The notes beneath the pieces were generated by a model. It searched no databases. It was not told where the DNA came from and worked only from the letters and a program-made list of their open reading frames with translations. DNA of 64,000 nucleotides from Roseivirga sp. (lineage in GTDB: Bacteria > Bacteroidota > Bacteroidia > Cytophagales > Cyclobacteriaceae): positions 62,001 to 126,000 of the forward strand of contig JAAWWF010000004.1 in assembly GCA_021404565.1 (NCBI GenBank), written 5' to 3'. Shown here one piece after another: positions 24,773 through 33,333 of the stretch. Both the position numbers and the translations under genes were made by a program. Positions within the stretch are counted from its first letter, which is position 1, and each line of letters opens with the position of its first letter.

Positions 24773-26170
24773 ATGTCAGATCAACAATACGACTTCGGGC
24801 TGGTAGGCCTGGGGGTAATGGGCAGAAACTTCATCTTGAATGTAGCTGACCATGACTTCTCTGCTTACGGACTTGATACAAGCGATGAAATGCTGAGCAG
24901 ACTGCGGTCGGAGGGAGAAGGGAAATCAGTGGATGGTACTACGCAGGTTACCGAATTTGCAGCTAAGCTGAGCAGCCCCCGTAAGATTATGTTGTTGGTG
25001 CCTGCCGGAAAAATAGTCGATATCGTAATCGCAGACCTTCTTCCTCATTTGGATGAGGGAGATATCATTATTGATGGGGGAAACTCATATTTTCCTGATA
25101 CAGACAGGCGATTTACGGAACTTGCTGAAAAAGGCATTCATTTCTTCGGAACGGGTGTGTCCGGTGGTGCAGAAGGAGCCCGTCTGGGGCCTAGTATCAT
25201 GGTGGGGGGCAATGCGACTCACTACGAGCATGTACGCCCGATTTTTGAAGCTGTATCTGCCAAAGTGGGTGACGATGCCTGTGTGGCGCATGTTGGTAAT
25301 GGTTCAAGTGGTCACTATGTAAAAATGGTGCACAATGGAATAGAATATGCCTTGATGCAGCTGATCGCAGAGGCCTATGATATGATGAAGTATGGCCTGG
25401 GAATGACCAATCTGGGGATTTCTGAGAAGTTTGCTGAATGGAATGAGGGCCGACTTCAATCATTTCTGATTGAGATCACCTCGGAGATTTTCCTGAAACC
25501 GGATGAGCTGACGAATAAGGATCTGATTGATGTTATTTCAGATAAGGCTAAACAAAAGGGAACGGGTAAATGGATTTCTCAGAACGCCATGGACCTGGGC
25601 ACACCTATTCCGGCCATAGATGCTTCTGTGAGTATGCGCGCCATCTCCAGTTTTAAGGAGGAGAGGGCCAAAGCCGCTGAGCTTTACCCAAAGTCTCAAT
25701 CTGATCCGACAATGATTACCATTGAAGAGTTGGAGGATGCCGTTTACTTTGGCTTTATCATCACTTTTGCTCAGGGAATGAAACAGTTGGCTGAGGCTTC
25801 TGTGAAATATGAGTATGGTCTGAACCTTGAAAACATTGCCAAAATCTGGCGCGGAGGCTGTATTATTCGTGCAAGGTTGCTGGAGACGATTACCGATGCT
25901 TATGGCGATAATTCTGAGTTGACTCATCTGCTCTTTCACGATAAGATTGTAACAGATGTCAATGACTTGTGGTCATCGGTGAATAAGGTGGTGGACGTGG
26001 CACTGAATGCCGGTATCTCTGTGGCAGGACTAAGTGCAAGTGCCAACTATTTCAATGCTTTCAGATCAGAAAGGCTTCCTTTAAACCTTATCCAGGCTCA
26101 GCGCGACTACTTTGGTTCTCATACCTATGAGCGTACAGATAGGGACGGACATTTCCATACGGAATGGTAA
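24773..26170 (+). CDS. gnd: 6-phosphogluconate dehydrogenase, decarboxylating
   Basis: A 465-residue enzyme producing ribulose 5-phosphate, CO2 and NADPH. The N-terminal Rossmann motif is GLGVMGRNFILN and the substrate-binding segment GGNSYFPDTDRR, then FFGTGVSGGAEGARLGPSIM. The Lys-Asn catalytic region SGHYVKMVHNGIEY is intact, as is IWRGGCIIRA in the C-terminal domain. Length is that of the long, dimeric NADP type. It is divergent from zwf-pgl and closes the oxidative pentose phosphate pathway encoded here. Confidence 0.97.
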   Translation: MSDQQYDFGLVGLGVMGRNFILNVADHDFSAYGLDTSDEMLSRLRSEGEGKSVDGTTQVTEFAAKLSSPRKIMLLVPAGKIVDIVIADLLPHLDEGDIIIDGGNSYFPDTDRRFTELAEKGIHFFGTGVSGGAEGARLGPSIMVGGNATHYEHVRPIFEAVSAKVGDDACVAHVGNGSSGHYVKMVHNGIEYALMQLIAEAYDMMKYGLGMTNLGISEKFAEWNEGRLQSFLIEITSEIFLKPDELTNKDLIDVISDKAKQKGTGKWISQNAMDLGTPIPAIDASVSMRAISSFKEERAKAAELYPKSQSDPTMITIEELEDAVYFGFIITFAQGMKQLAEASVKYEYGLNLENIAKIWRGGCIIRARLLETITDAYGDNSELTHLLFHDKIVTDVNDLWSSVNKVVDVALNAGISVAGLSASANYFNAFRSERLPLNLIQAQRDYFGSHTYERTDRDGHFHTEW

Positions 26171-26234
26171 TCCCTTCGCTGAAGCTCAGGAAATGTTAAG
26201 TTTTGAATTGACCAATCATTCACAATTCATCATT

Positions 26235-27605
26235 CTATAGGCCATCCGCTTCCGGGGTTTCAGATGTTTGTCTTGCTGATAAAGCAACTGTTTTTCCTTC
26301 AATGTCCAACCACCTGATCTCTACCCTGCGATTGAGGCTGCGGCCATAGGGATGTTCATTGTTGGAAACTGGTAGAAGTTCTCCATAGCCTACGGGTCTT
26401 AATCTGTCATGATCAATTCCTTTTGAGATAAGATAGCCGGCTACTGCCAATGCCCTGTGATTGGAAAGTTGCTGATTAAAAGGCTCTGTATCGATGTAGT
26501 CAGTATGTCCTCCAATCTCGATAATGAGCTCAGGATTACGTTTTAAATGTAGTACCACCTGATCGAGAGCGGGCTGCTGCAGCTTTGAGATAACAGACTT
26601 GTTGAAATCAAAAAAAACATAGCTCCTGGCGGTGGATTCCAGCTCAATGCTGTTCAAAAGCCGAGTCGTAGGTAGGTTCTCTTTTTGCAGCCTGGTAGTT
26701 GGGATGGGTTTTGTTGTAGCTGTATCAGTCAGCACCAGTTTGGCCAGGTAGATATCACTTGAGCCTTCTCGGTTACTCGAAAAAACGATGGTGCTGTCGG
26801 GCAGCATAGAAAAATAAGCATCAAAACCTGTAGAATTGATCGGGGCGAGGAGCCTTTCAGGAACTGACCAGTTTGTCCAGCTTTGGTCGAGTCGTTTGGC
26901 GTAGAAAATATCTGTATCGCCAGTTTGACTACCACGGCTAAAAAAAAGGTGTTGCTGGTCCTGGGTGATAAAAGGAGAAATCTCGAAATCAGAAGTGTTA
27001 ATGACTGATCCCAGGCTTATGGGAGCAGACCATTGATTTCCGGTTTCACGTAGAGAAACGTACAGGTCTTCGTTGCCCTCAGCACCTTTGGATATGAGCA
27101 ATACTTTTTCAGAAGGGTGCATATAAAGCCCGTAAAAGCCACCTGCGATGTCCAGGTCAGGTATTTTAAGCTTCAGCGGTTTAGACCACTGCTCGTTTAC
27201 AAGACTGGAGAAAGAAATGCCTTTTTGTTCCTGAAAGAGCTTATTGTAGGTGCCAAAGAGGTAAAGCGTAGAACCATCATAATTAAAACCGATAACAGCT
27301 GAGTTGAGGCCGGCATTCAATGGTTTTGGTGCCTTCTTTACCTCCAGTTGACCTCCTTCACTAAAGTTGGCATACCAGATTTCATGAAGCACTTTATTTT
27401 TAAGAACGGATGAGGACTGATCGTTTGTACGTGTAAAATAAATGCGCTTGCCATCCAGTGTGATAAAGGGAACTGCTTCTTCCAGATCTGACGTATTGAT
27501 TTTATTGATACTCAGTGGGGGTGTTGAGGTAAGTTTCTTGTCTTGCGCCCGGAGCGTGAAAGTGGAGATAAAACCAAGAAGTAGGAAGAAACAGTACTTT
27601 TTCAT
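26235..27605 (-). CDS. OmpA-family protein with WD40-like (PD40) N-terminus
   Basis: A 456-residue exported protein (signal MKKYCFFLLLGFISTFTLRA). Residues about 40-290 hold PD40-type propeller repeats (GKRIYFTRTND, DGSTLYLFG and similar). The C-terminal ~115 residues are an OmpA domain with the peptidoglycan-binding features GGHTDYIDTE, NQQLSNHRA and RSLNRRVEIRW. PD40-OmpA proteins often sit with PorP/SprF in Bacteroidota (as in SprE/PorW- and PorE-like contexts), tying a surface structure to the cell wall. It ends the five-gene cluster, 7 bp after PorP/SprF. Confidence 0.9.
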   Translation of the reverse strand: MKKYCFFLLLGFISTFTLRAQDKKLTSTPPLSINKINTSDLEEAVPFITLDGKRIYFTRTNDQSSSVLKNKVLHEIWYANFSEGGQLEVKKAPKPLNAGLNSAVIGFNYDGSTLYLFGTYNKLFQEQKGISFSSLVNEQWSKPLKLKIPDLDIAGGFYGLYMHPSEKVLLISKGAEGNEDLYVSLRETGNQWSAPISLGSVINTSDFEISPFITQDQQHLFFSRGSQTGDTDIFYAKRLDQSWTNWSVPERLLAPINSTGFDAYFSMLPDSTIVFSSNREGSSDIYLAKLVLTDTATTKPIPTTRLQKENLPTTRLLNSIELESTARSYVFFDFNKSVISKLQQPALDQVVLHLKRNPELIIEIGGHTDYIDTEPFNQQLSNHRALAVAGYLISKGIDHDRLRPVGYGELLPVSNNEHPYGRSLNRRVEIRWLDIEGKTVALSARQTSETPEADGL

Positions 27606-27612
27606 GGTCAGT

Positions 27613-28611
27613 TTATTTATACAGGTTTTGAAGAAGATTCATGCTAAGGCTGAATTCATGCGCGTTGATCCGGTTGAGGGTACTGATATTAGTGCTGTGA
27701 TCGAATGAATAACCGAAGGAGAGTTGGTCTGAAATCACCACTCCGAATATCATAACCAAGGCATTCTGCCTGCGGTAAGAGAGCCCGGCCCAGAAGCGTT
27801 GTCCATATTCGGCTCTTACACTATAATCGATGCTACTGCTGCTCCCTGACACATAGCGAATGAGCATATGAGGTATAAGGTTGATGCGTGGGCTTAGTTT
27901 GAACCTATGACCGGCCATAAGAAAATGGTGGGGTTGAAATTCAAAGCCATCGACTTCCTGAGAGTTAAAGCCCCTGTTCCTGGTTAGCTGCTCCAGGGAA
28001 TAGCCCAGGAAAAGACGGTCGGAATACAGCCAGAGGCCAAAGCCCAGATCCATCATACCCTGGCGCTGGTAGTTGTCAACAAAATCCTGAAAGGGTTGGT
28101 CGTTTTCTTCCAGTACCCGCAGATCCTCATTGATGGAAAGATGCACCCAGCCCAGCTTGGGAGAAACGGCTATCTGTAGCTGTTGGGTCAGCTGCATATG
28201 AAAGCTGTAGGTTAGGTGATTGGTGGTTTTTCTAAAAAGCCCGATATCGTCCTGGGTGACAATCATGCCCATGATGTGGGTGGACCTCGGAACAAGTGTG
28301 GTGGTGAGGTTGGTCGTATCCAGGTTGTCTGTGAGACGCATGGCAGATTGCATGTGTTGTGAAACATCCGGCTTTGAAAGTGGAGCATAAGCGGTCAGGT
28401 AAACTGTTTTGGGGCTTCCCTGAAAATCTGTCCAATAGTGCCTGAAGCCAAAGTTCAGCTGTAGATTGTTTTGAACATTGGTAGCAGCAGAGTTGATCAG
28501 GTAATAATTGTCCAGATACTGACTGTACTGAGCCAGTTGCTGTGCTTTCAGGTTTACTGACCAAAGAACAGTCAGCAAGATCAAAGAGTATTTGAAATAT
28601 TGCTGCTTCAT
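27613..28611 (-). CDS. PorP/SprF family type IX secretion membrane protein
   Basis: A 332-residue outer-membrane barrel of the PorP/SprF family: signal peptide, then the family start QQLAQYSQYLDNYYLINSAA and the FGFRHYWTDFQGSPKTVYL segment. SprF-type proteins are thought to help particular type B T9SS cargo reach the surface, each paired with a dedicated cargo. Here the preceding gene encodes a protein with a gliding-associated C-terminal domain and overlaps it by 4 bp, so the partner is obvious from the context. Confidence 0.93.
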   Translation of the reverse strand: MKQQYFKYSLILLTVLWSVNLKAQQLAQYSQYLDNYYLINSAATNVQNNLQLNFGFRHYWTDFQGSPKTVYLTAYAPLSKPDVSQHMQSAMRLTDNLDTTNLTTTLVPRSTHIMGMIVTQDDIGLFRKTTNHLTYSFHMQLTQQLQIAVSPKLGWVHLSINEDLRVLEENDQPFQDFVDNYQRQGMMDLGFGLWLYSDRLFLGYSLEQLTRNRGFNSQEVDGFEFQPHHFLMAGHRFKLSPRINLIPHMLIRYVSGSSSSIDYSVRAEYGQRFWAGLSYRRQNALVMIFGVVISDQLSFGYSFDHSTNISTLNRINAHEFSLSMNLLQNLYK

Positions 28612-29696
28612 CTGACAATGGATATTTTTCCTTTCAGGGGAGCTTTACCTGTAGTAAGTCTGATGATATAGTAAAAAGAGGAAGAGGCTAATAGCCTGCC
28701 GTTATGTGTCCCATTCCATGGAGATCGATGATAGCCGGTCTGCTTCAAAATCAAATCACCCCAGCGGTTATAAATGGAGACTTCTGCCTCGGGGTGATTT
28801 TGAATCCATGGAATTTCAAAGAAGTCATTTACGCCATCTGCATTTGGGGTGAAAGCGGAAGGAATGGAGCTCAGGGTTTCTTCAATGTCGTGTTCCGGGC
28901 CCACAATGTATTGCTGTGCCAGTTCAAAATCACTTCCACTCAGCCAAAGTGGAAAGGGATCTGATGGAGCAGAGGAAGCTTCAGTTTTCATCGCTTGCCA
29001 GCGGTTTCGACTCTTTTTCCAAAGCTGATGTCGTTGGTTGGGGGCGTTTCTTTCAGCATCCAGAAAATAAAAGCGGAAATTGATGTCTTCGCTTACCGGT
29101 GTTTCTGTTCGGATGCTGAAGTGTCTTGCCACGCTCATCCCAGAGGGCAGGGCTGTTGCTAAATGTCCTCTGCGAATTTCTGTACGACCCAGGTGCTGAC
29201 CGCATGAAAGCTCAATCCCAAGGTTGCCGGGATTTGATCGGTTTGGGTTAATTAACTCAGCAATCTTGACAATTTCACCGCCATCGGAAGCCGTAATTCG
29301 GTTCTCATTGTTTTCCCCTGAAATTCTTCCTGATTCTTCTCCTAAAGTCAGTCTTTCCGAACCCAGATCTAAAATTCCTGCCAACAGCCTGAGCTCTTTC
29401 TTTACTTCCATTGAGGTGGTCAGTTTTACTTCATGGCCATGCACATCAATTGAGAGGTTTGATAACTCAAAAGGATTTCCTTTGAGTTTTATGTTGTGGT
29501 CGGCAGATAAATGGAGCTTGCTATTGCTTGCCCCGATCGTGCCATGGTTGGTCAGGCTTGCATTCTGTAACGTGAATGTGCTTCCCTCGACAATACTGAG
29601 TACGGTACCCTCATCAATGATGAGGTTTCCCTGTGCTTTGGCAGGGCAGATAGAGAGGGTAATGAGCAACGTAAGTATAGTGCATTGTCTTTTCAT
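28608..29696 (-). CDS. T9SS type B cargo with gliding-motility-associated C-terminal domain
   Basis: A 362-residue protein with a signal peptide (MKRQCTILTLLITLSICPAKA). Residues 25-200 contain beta-helix-like repeats of short strands, reminiscent of adhesins. The last ~85 residues are the gliding-motility C-terminal domain: SIPSAFTPNADGVNDFFEIP, VSIYNRWGDLIL, and the final KGKISIVR. That domain is the T9SS type B sorting signal that SprF-type proteins serve. The gene overlaps PorP/SprF by 4 bp and begins 4 bp after the collagen-like gene. Confidence 0.9.
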   Translation of the reverse strand: MKRQCTILTLLITLSICPAKAQGNLIIDEGTVLSIVEGSTFTLQNASLTNHGTIGASNSKLHLSADHNIKLKGNPFELSNLSIDVHGHEVKLTTSMEVKKELRLLAGILDLGSERLTLGEESGRISGENNENRITASDGGEIVKIAELINPNRSNPGNLGIELSCGQHLGRTEIRRGHLATALPSGMSVARHFSIRTETPVSEDINFRFYFLDAERNAPNQRHQLWKKSRNRWQAMKTEASSAPSDPFPLWLSGSDFELAQQYIVGPEHDIEETLSSIPSAFTPNADGVNDFFEIPWIQNHPEAEVSIYNRWGDLILKQTGYHRSPWNGTHNGRLLASSSFYYIIRLTTGKAPLKGKISIVR

Positions 29697-29700
29697 GACC

Positions 29701-32472
29701 CTACTTTACTTTTAGTTTGAGAGCTTGCACTTCCGTTTTAAGGCTGGCGGTTTCGGTTTCCAGGTCTATGACCATTTGTCTGAGTTGAGCGATGAGCTGC
29801 TGCTGTTCTTTGATCGCCTCAACCAAAACGGGTGTCATACCGGAGTAGGAGACTGAGTAGTACCCATCGGAGGATTGGGATACCAACTGTGGAAATACCT
29901 GTTGTACTTCCTGGGCCACAAAACCGACCTGTGTACCTGGCTTGAAACGCTTTTGAGGATATTTTTCCGTTCGCCAATCATAGGAAACGCCTCGCAGGCG
30001 CTGCAGTTTGGCAAGGCTGCCACTCAACTGTTCTATGTTCTTTTTAAACCGTTGATCAGATGTTTCAGTCAGGCTGATCATTACGGCACTACCATTCACT
30101 TCCAGCTCATTGGTGATGTTAGAAGGAGACGCCACTCCAATCCCCAGTTTACCATTGATATTGGTCACATCATTGGCAAAATCACCCCAGATCAGTGGAG
30201 TATTGGTATTTGAATTGTCGATATAGAGTTTGTTGCTGCCCGTTTCATTGAAACCTGCATTATAGCCTATAGCAATATTGCCCTCTCCTGAAGTATTTTG
30301 CCTCAGCGCACGATAGCCGAGAGCCAGGTTGAAACGGCCGCTGGTATTCTGAAATGCTGCTTCTGTACCAATGGCTACATTGCCCGCTCCAGTATTGTTC
30401 ATTGCAGTGTTTTCGCCAATGGCTACGGTACCCAGGTTATTCACAAATTCGAGTGTTTTGTTATTCAGTCTCAATGATTCGGTTCCCCCTGTGATCAGGC
30501 GAATGATGTTGTCATTATTGTCGTTCTGGTCAACGGTAATGCTGGTGTTTTCGTCACTGTCGGTAATTTCGGTGGTGCTGCTGATCGCACTCAGATCAAT
30601 GGCCTGGGTAACACCATTTTCAGTAATTTGGAGAGTCTTTCCGGAGAGTTTCAGCTGAGAAATCAATTCGTTGGTGCTGCTGAAATCACCATCTGGTTGT
30701 GAAGTAAAGGAGCTGCCATCGGTAAAGTTGAAGGTGATAGAACCATCTGGATTGTCGGCTGAAGATTGAATACCGGTACCTACCAGGCTTACTCCGGTAT
30801 TCCAGGTGCCCGCTGCCTTGGGACCAAACAGGGTTTGGGTACTTGTATTAAGAAAGAAATCTCCATCTGATCCTGTTGTGGCTGTCGGATTGGTATTGCC
30901 ACTTAGCAGGGATCTTCCGTCAACACCATCTGCACCATTAGTACCATCTATGCCATTGACTCCATCTTTTCCGTCACTACCATCTTTTCCATCTGCCCCG
31001 GGGGCTCCGATCAACTCTATACCAGCACCCCATCCTCCGGCCGTTTTAGGACCAAAAAGAGTGGCAGTAAGGGTATTCAGGTATAAATCTCCATCGTTAC
31101 CCTGTGCCGGGAGAGGAGCATCTGTACCATTTAAAATAGTTCTACCGTCCAGACCATCTTTACCATTCACTCCGTCTGCGCCATTTGTTCCATTGGCTCC
31201 ATCCTTTCCATCCACACCATCTTTTCCATTGGCACCAGCCGGGCCTACCAGTGAAATGGCCGTTCCCCAGCTTGTTTCTGATTTTGGTCCATATAGCTCA
31301 TAAGTGTTGGTGTTGATGAAAAAATCTCCTTCACTTCCAAGGCTCATTGCCGGGGAAGTGGTAGCATGAAGGAGTGCTGTTCCATCAATTCCGTCTTTGC
31401 CATTAGTCCCGTCCTTTCCATTGGTGCCTTTGGGCCCTGCCAGGGAAACGGGCGTCCCCCAGTTTCCTCCGGCTTTAGGTCCAAAAAAGTTGAACAAGGT
31501 CGTGTTCAGGTAAAAATCTCCGTCATTGCCTATGGTGGCTGTAGGGTCTGTAATTCCATTGAGTATTGTTCTACCGTCCAGGCCGTTATTGCCGTCAGCG
31601 CCATTCGCACCGTCAACTCCTTTTGGGCCTACCAGCGATATGGGAGCGCCCCAATTGCCGGTAGCCTTTGGCCCAAAGAAGTTGAATGTGGTTGTGTTGA
31701 AGTAAATGTCTCCATCACTTCCGGTTGTAGCAGCGGGATCAGTTGTACCGTTGAGAATGGTGCGGCCATCGAGCCCGTTGATACCATCTTTACCGTTTGT
31801 TCCGTCAACGCCTGCTTTTCCGACCAGGGGAGTTCCTGCGCCCCATCCGGATGTGTTTTTTGGTCCAAAGAGCTGATGCGTGACCGTATCGAGGTAGATG
31901 TCTCCGATTTTTCCAAGGCCTGTAGCAGGGGAGGAGTTGCCGGTAAGTATGGTGTTGGCATTCTTACCGGCCGGACCACTATCACCTTTCGGACCTCGAA
32001 GATTGGAAGTAACAAATGAAGTCCCATCATTGTAAACAAAAGTAATGGTCCCATCTCCATTATCTATGGTCGACTCCAGGCTGCGGCCGTTTCTAAGAAT
32101 TGAAAGGTCAGCCGTGCCACCATTTTCCAGTGTGAGCAGATAGCTTACCGGATCAAAGCTGATTAATTGGTTGTCATCTACAGGAAGATTACCAGTGGTG
32201 AGTATGGGGGCCCATTGAGAGCCATCATAATAGAAAAAACCCGGTATAATGTCTGTTTGATATACCAGGAGTCCTGTGGAGGGTTGATTGATACGGTTTC
32301 GCTGATCACTGGTAAGCCGGGGTATGAGTAATCCCCGGGTGTCTGATCTGAGCTCGAGAATAGCTGACTCGTGAGGCTTGAACTGATCGCTGCCAATACC
32401 CACAGACTGGGCGGATAGCGTCAGTTTAACCAGGCTCAGACAAAGTATGATGTAAACGATCCGCGTTTTCAT
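29701..32472 (-). CDS. Collagen-like repeat fibre protein with C-terminal S74 chaperone
   Basis: The 923 residues have a signal peptide, an N-terminal domain usual in Bacteroidota surface fibres (SAILELRSDTRGLLIPRL), six collagen-like units (171-570), a YadA-head-like stretch of NVAIGxxA repeats (683-742), and a C-terminal Peptidase_S74 domain (about 798-900) ending in a coiled coil. The S74 Ser-Lys dyad appears as Ser805 and Lys810 in SDQRFKKN, so the fibre should trimerise and then release its chaperone by self-cleavage. Repeat units of about 64-80 residues pair a GDxYxNTxTxxxFGPK module with a GxDGxxG stretch. This looks like a surface fibre built by the cluster. Confidence 0.92.
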   Translation of the reverse strand: MKTRIVYIILCLSLVKLTLSAQSVGIGSDQFKPHESAILELRSDTRGLLIPRLTSDQRNRINQPSTGLLVYQTDIIPGFFYYDGSQWAPILTTGNLPVDDNQLISFDPVSYLLTLENGGTADLSILRNGRSLESTIDNGDGTITFVYNDGTSFVTSNLRGPKGDSGPAGKNANTILTGNSSPATGLGKIGDIYLDTVTHQLFGPKNTSGWGAGTPLVGKAGVDGTNGKDGINGLDGRTILNGTTDPAATTGSDGDIYFNTTTFNFFGPKATGNWGAPISLVGPKGVDGANGADGNNGLDGRTILNGITDPTATIGNDGDFYLNTTLFNFFGPKAGGNWGTPVSLAGPKGTNGKDGTNGKDGIDGTALLHATTSPAMSLGSEGDFFINTNTYELYGPKSETSWGTAISLVGPAGANGKDGVDGKDGANGTNGADGVNGKDGLDGRTILNGTDAPLPAQGNDGDLYLNTLTATLFGPKTAGGWGAGIELIGAPGADGKDGSDGKDGVNGIDGTNGADGVDGRSLLSGNTNPTATTGSDGDFFLNTSTQTLFGPKAAGTWNTGVSLVGTGIQSSADNPDGSITFNFTDGSSFTSQPDGDFSSTNELISQLKLSGKTLQITENGVTQAIDLSAISSTTEITDSDENTSITVDQNDNNDNIIRLITGGTESLRLNNKTLEFVNNLGTVAIGENTAMNNTGAGNVAIGTEAAFQNTSGRFNLALGYRALRQNTSGEGNIAIGYNAGFNETGSNKLYIDNSNTNTPLIWGDFANDVTNINGKLGIGVASPSNITNELEVNGSAVMISLTETSDQRFKKNIEQLSGSLAKLQRLRGVSYDWRTEKYPQKRFKPGTQVGFVAQEVQQVFPQLVSQSSDGYYSVSYSGMTPVLVEAIKEQQQLIAQLRQMVIDLETETASLKTEVQALKLKVK
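30763..31962 (-). repeat. Six tandem collagen-like coding repeats
   Basis: Six in-frame units of about 64-80 codons encode TxILNGTTDP, GSDGDxYxNT, FGPK, GNWG, and GPKGxDGxNG modules (residues about 171-570 of the fibre protein). Units differ in the number of GxDG/GKDG triplets, the expected result of repeat expansion and contraction. Confidence 0.85.
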
Positions 32473-32483
32473 ACCTGGGTGAT

Positions 32484-32867
32484 TTAGGCTTGTTTGGTAT
32501 TCAGTTGAATGGTTGGTAGCATTTCTGCCATCTCGCAGGCTCCTTTAAAGAAACCGCCTTTCTCAATTAGAATTTCCAGGGCGCGAATATCGCCCTCTAC
32601 CTTGCCGGTGGCCTGCAGTGTGAGTATTTTCTTGGCATTGACACTGCCATAAACTGTGCCTCCGATAATCACTTCATCGGCTTCAATGGTACCAGTGACA
32701 ATTGAGTCGATACCTGTTACGATTTTATCTGTTGAAATTACGTCTCCCTCTAATTCTCCATCTATGCGGAGTGCGGAGCTTGCTTCAAGGTTACCTGTAC
32801 ACTTGGTACCTTTGGACAATAGGCTCATCGTCTGAGCCGGACTGGGCTTAGTCTTGGTTATTTTCAT
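32484..32867 (-). CDS. Bactofilin
   Basis: A 127-residue polymer-forming cytoskeletal protein. Residues about 25-110 form the right-handed beta-helix with short Gly/Val repeats (IDGELEGDVIST, GTIEADEVIIGGTVYGSV, ATGKVEGDIRA). Bactofilins form filaments on the inner face of the membrane and position cell-wall or appendage machinery. It is the first gene of the cluster and begins 11 bp before the collagen-like fibre gene, which is an unusual partner for a bactofilin. A near-perfect dyad lies 27-48 bp upstream (32894-32915). Confidence 0.9.
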   Translation of the reverse strand: MKITKTKPSPAQTMSLLSKGTKCTGNLEASSALRIDGELEGDVISTDKIVTGIDSIVTGTIEADEVIIGGTVYGSVNAKKILTLQATGKVEGDIRALEILIEKGGFFKGACEMAEMLPTIQLNTKQA

Positions 32868-32893
32868 CTATTTGGTATTTGAGGTGTAAAGTC

Positions 32894-32915
32894 ACCAGAA
32901 CCAATTGGTGCTGGT
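32894..32915. promoter_or_regulatory. 22-bp near-perfect palindrome upstream of the bactofilin cluster
   Basis: ACCAGAACCAA / TTGGTGCTGGT differ from exact reverse complementarity at one position. Its position, 27-48 bp upstream of the first gene, suits an operator. Confidence 0.4.
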
Positions 32916-33321
32916 AGGACTAAGATGAGTATTAAATGAGTAAAATACAATTATTGAAAGTTGTATGTTGTTATTTGATATGTGATAAAATGATGCTGTT
33001 TTATCTTGACTGACAATTTATAGTCTGCCAAATCCGCAATTTATGCTATAGAAAAAAGTTAAATAAAATGTCTTTAAGTTCTGTTTTTGAGTTGTTTAGG
33101 TTTGTGTGAGGCTGGTTTTAACACCAGATGACCTTAATAAGTATTTACCCTTATCTCTGTTTTGGTTACTTTTTTGTCACGTTCGTATATAGAAAAACGC
33201 TGTTGAGTTTGATTGGAAAAGTACAATTTTTATAAATCATCTATGTTCATGGTTGTTATGGGAGTCCGGAAATTCGTTTCTTCTACTGCTAACTTTCAGA
33301 ATGATTTATGGAATCAAATGC

Positions 33322-33329
33322 TAGCTTTG
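33322..33329 (+). promoter_or_regulatory. TAGCTTTG -7-like box abutting the GT39 start
   Basis: Matches TAnnTTTG and ends 4 nt before the ATG; no good -33 TTTG at the proper distance. Could indicate leaderless transcription, or be chance. Confidence 0.3.
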
Positions 33330-33333
33330 CGAT

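Larger units (their letters stand above)
32868..33333. other. 466-bp spacer between the bactofilin cluster and GT39 gene
   Basis: AT-rich, no open frame of note and no tRNA. It holds the 22-bp dyad at 32894-32915 near the bactofilin start and a TAGCTTTG box next to the GT39 ATG. I see no other structure. Confidence 0.6.

Noticed and set aside
26203-26228. TGAATTG/CAATTCA hairpin after gnd
   Set aside because: Seven-bp AT-rich stem without a T-run; too weak to call.
30763-31962. Repeat array that could be mistaken for CRISPR or a satellite
   Set aside because: Repeats are in-frame coding units of 64-80 codons with graded divergence, not short repeats with unique spacers.
30806-32019. Long plus-strand open frames opposite the collagen-like gene
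   Set aside because: They are the antisense of the GxDG repeats (Pro/Ser-rich translation), an effect of codon bias, and do not encode a believable protein.
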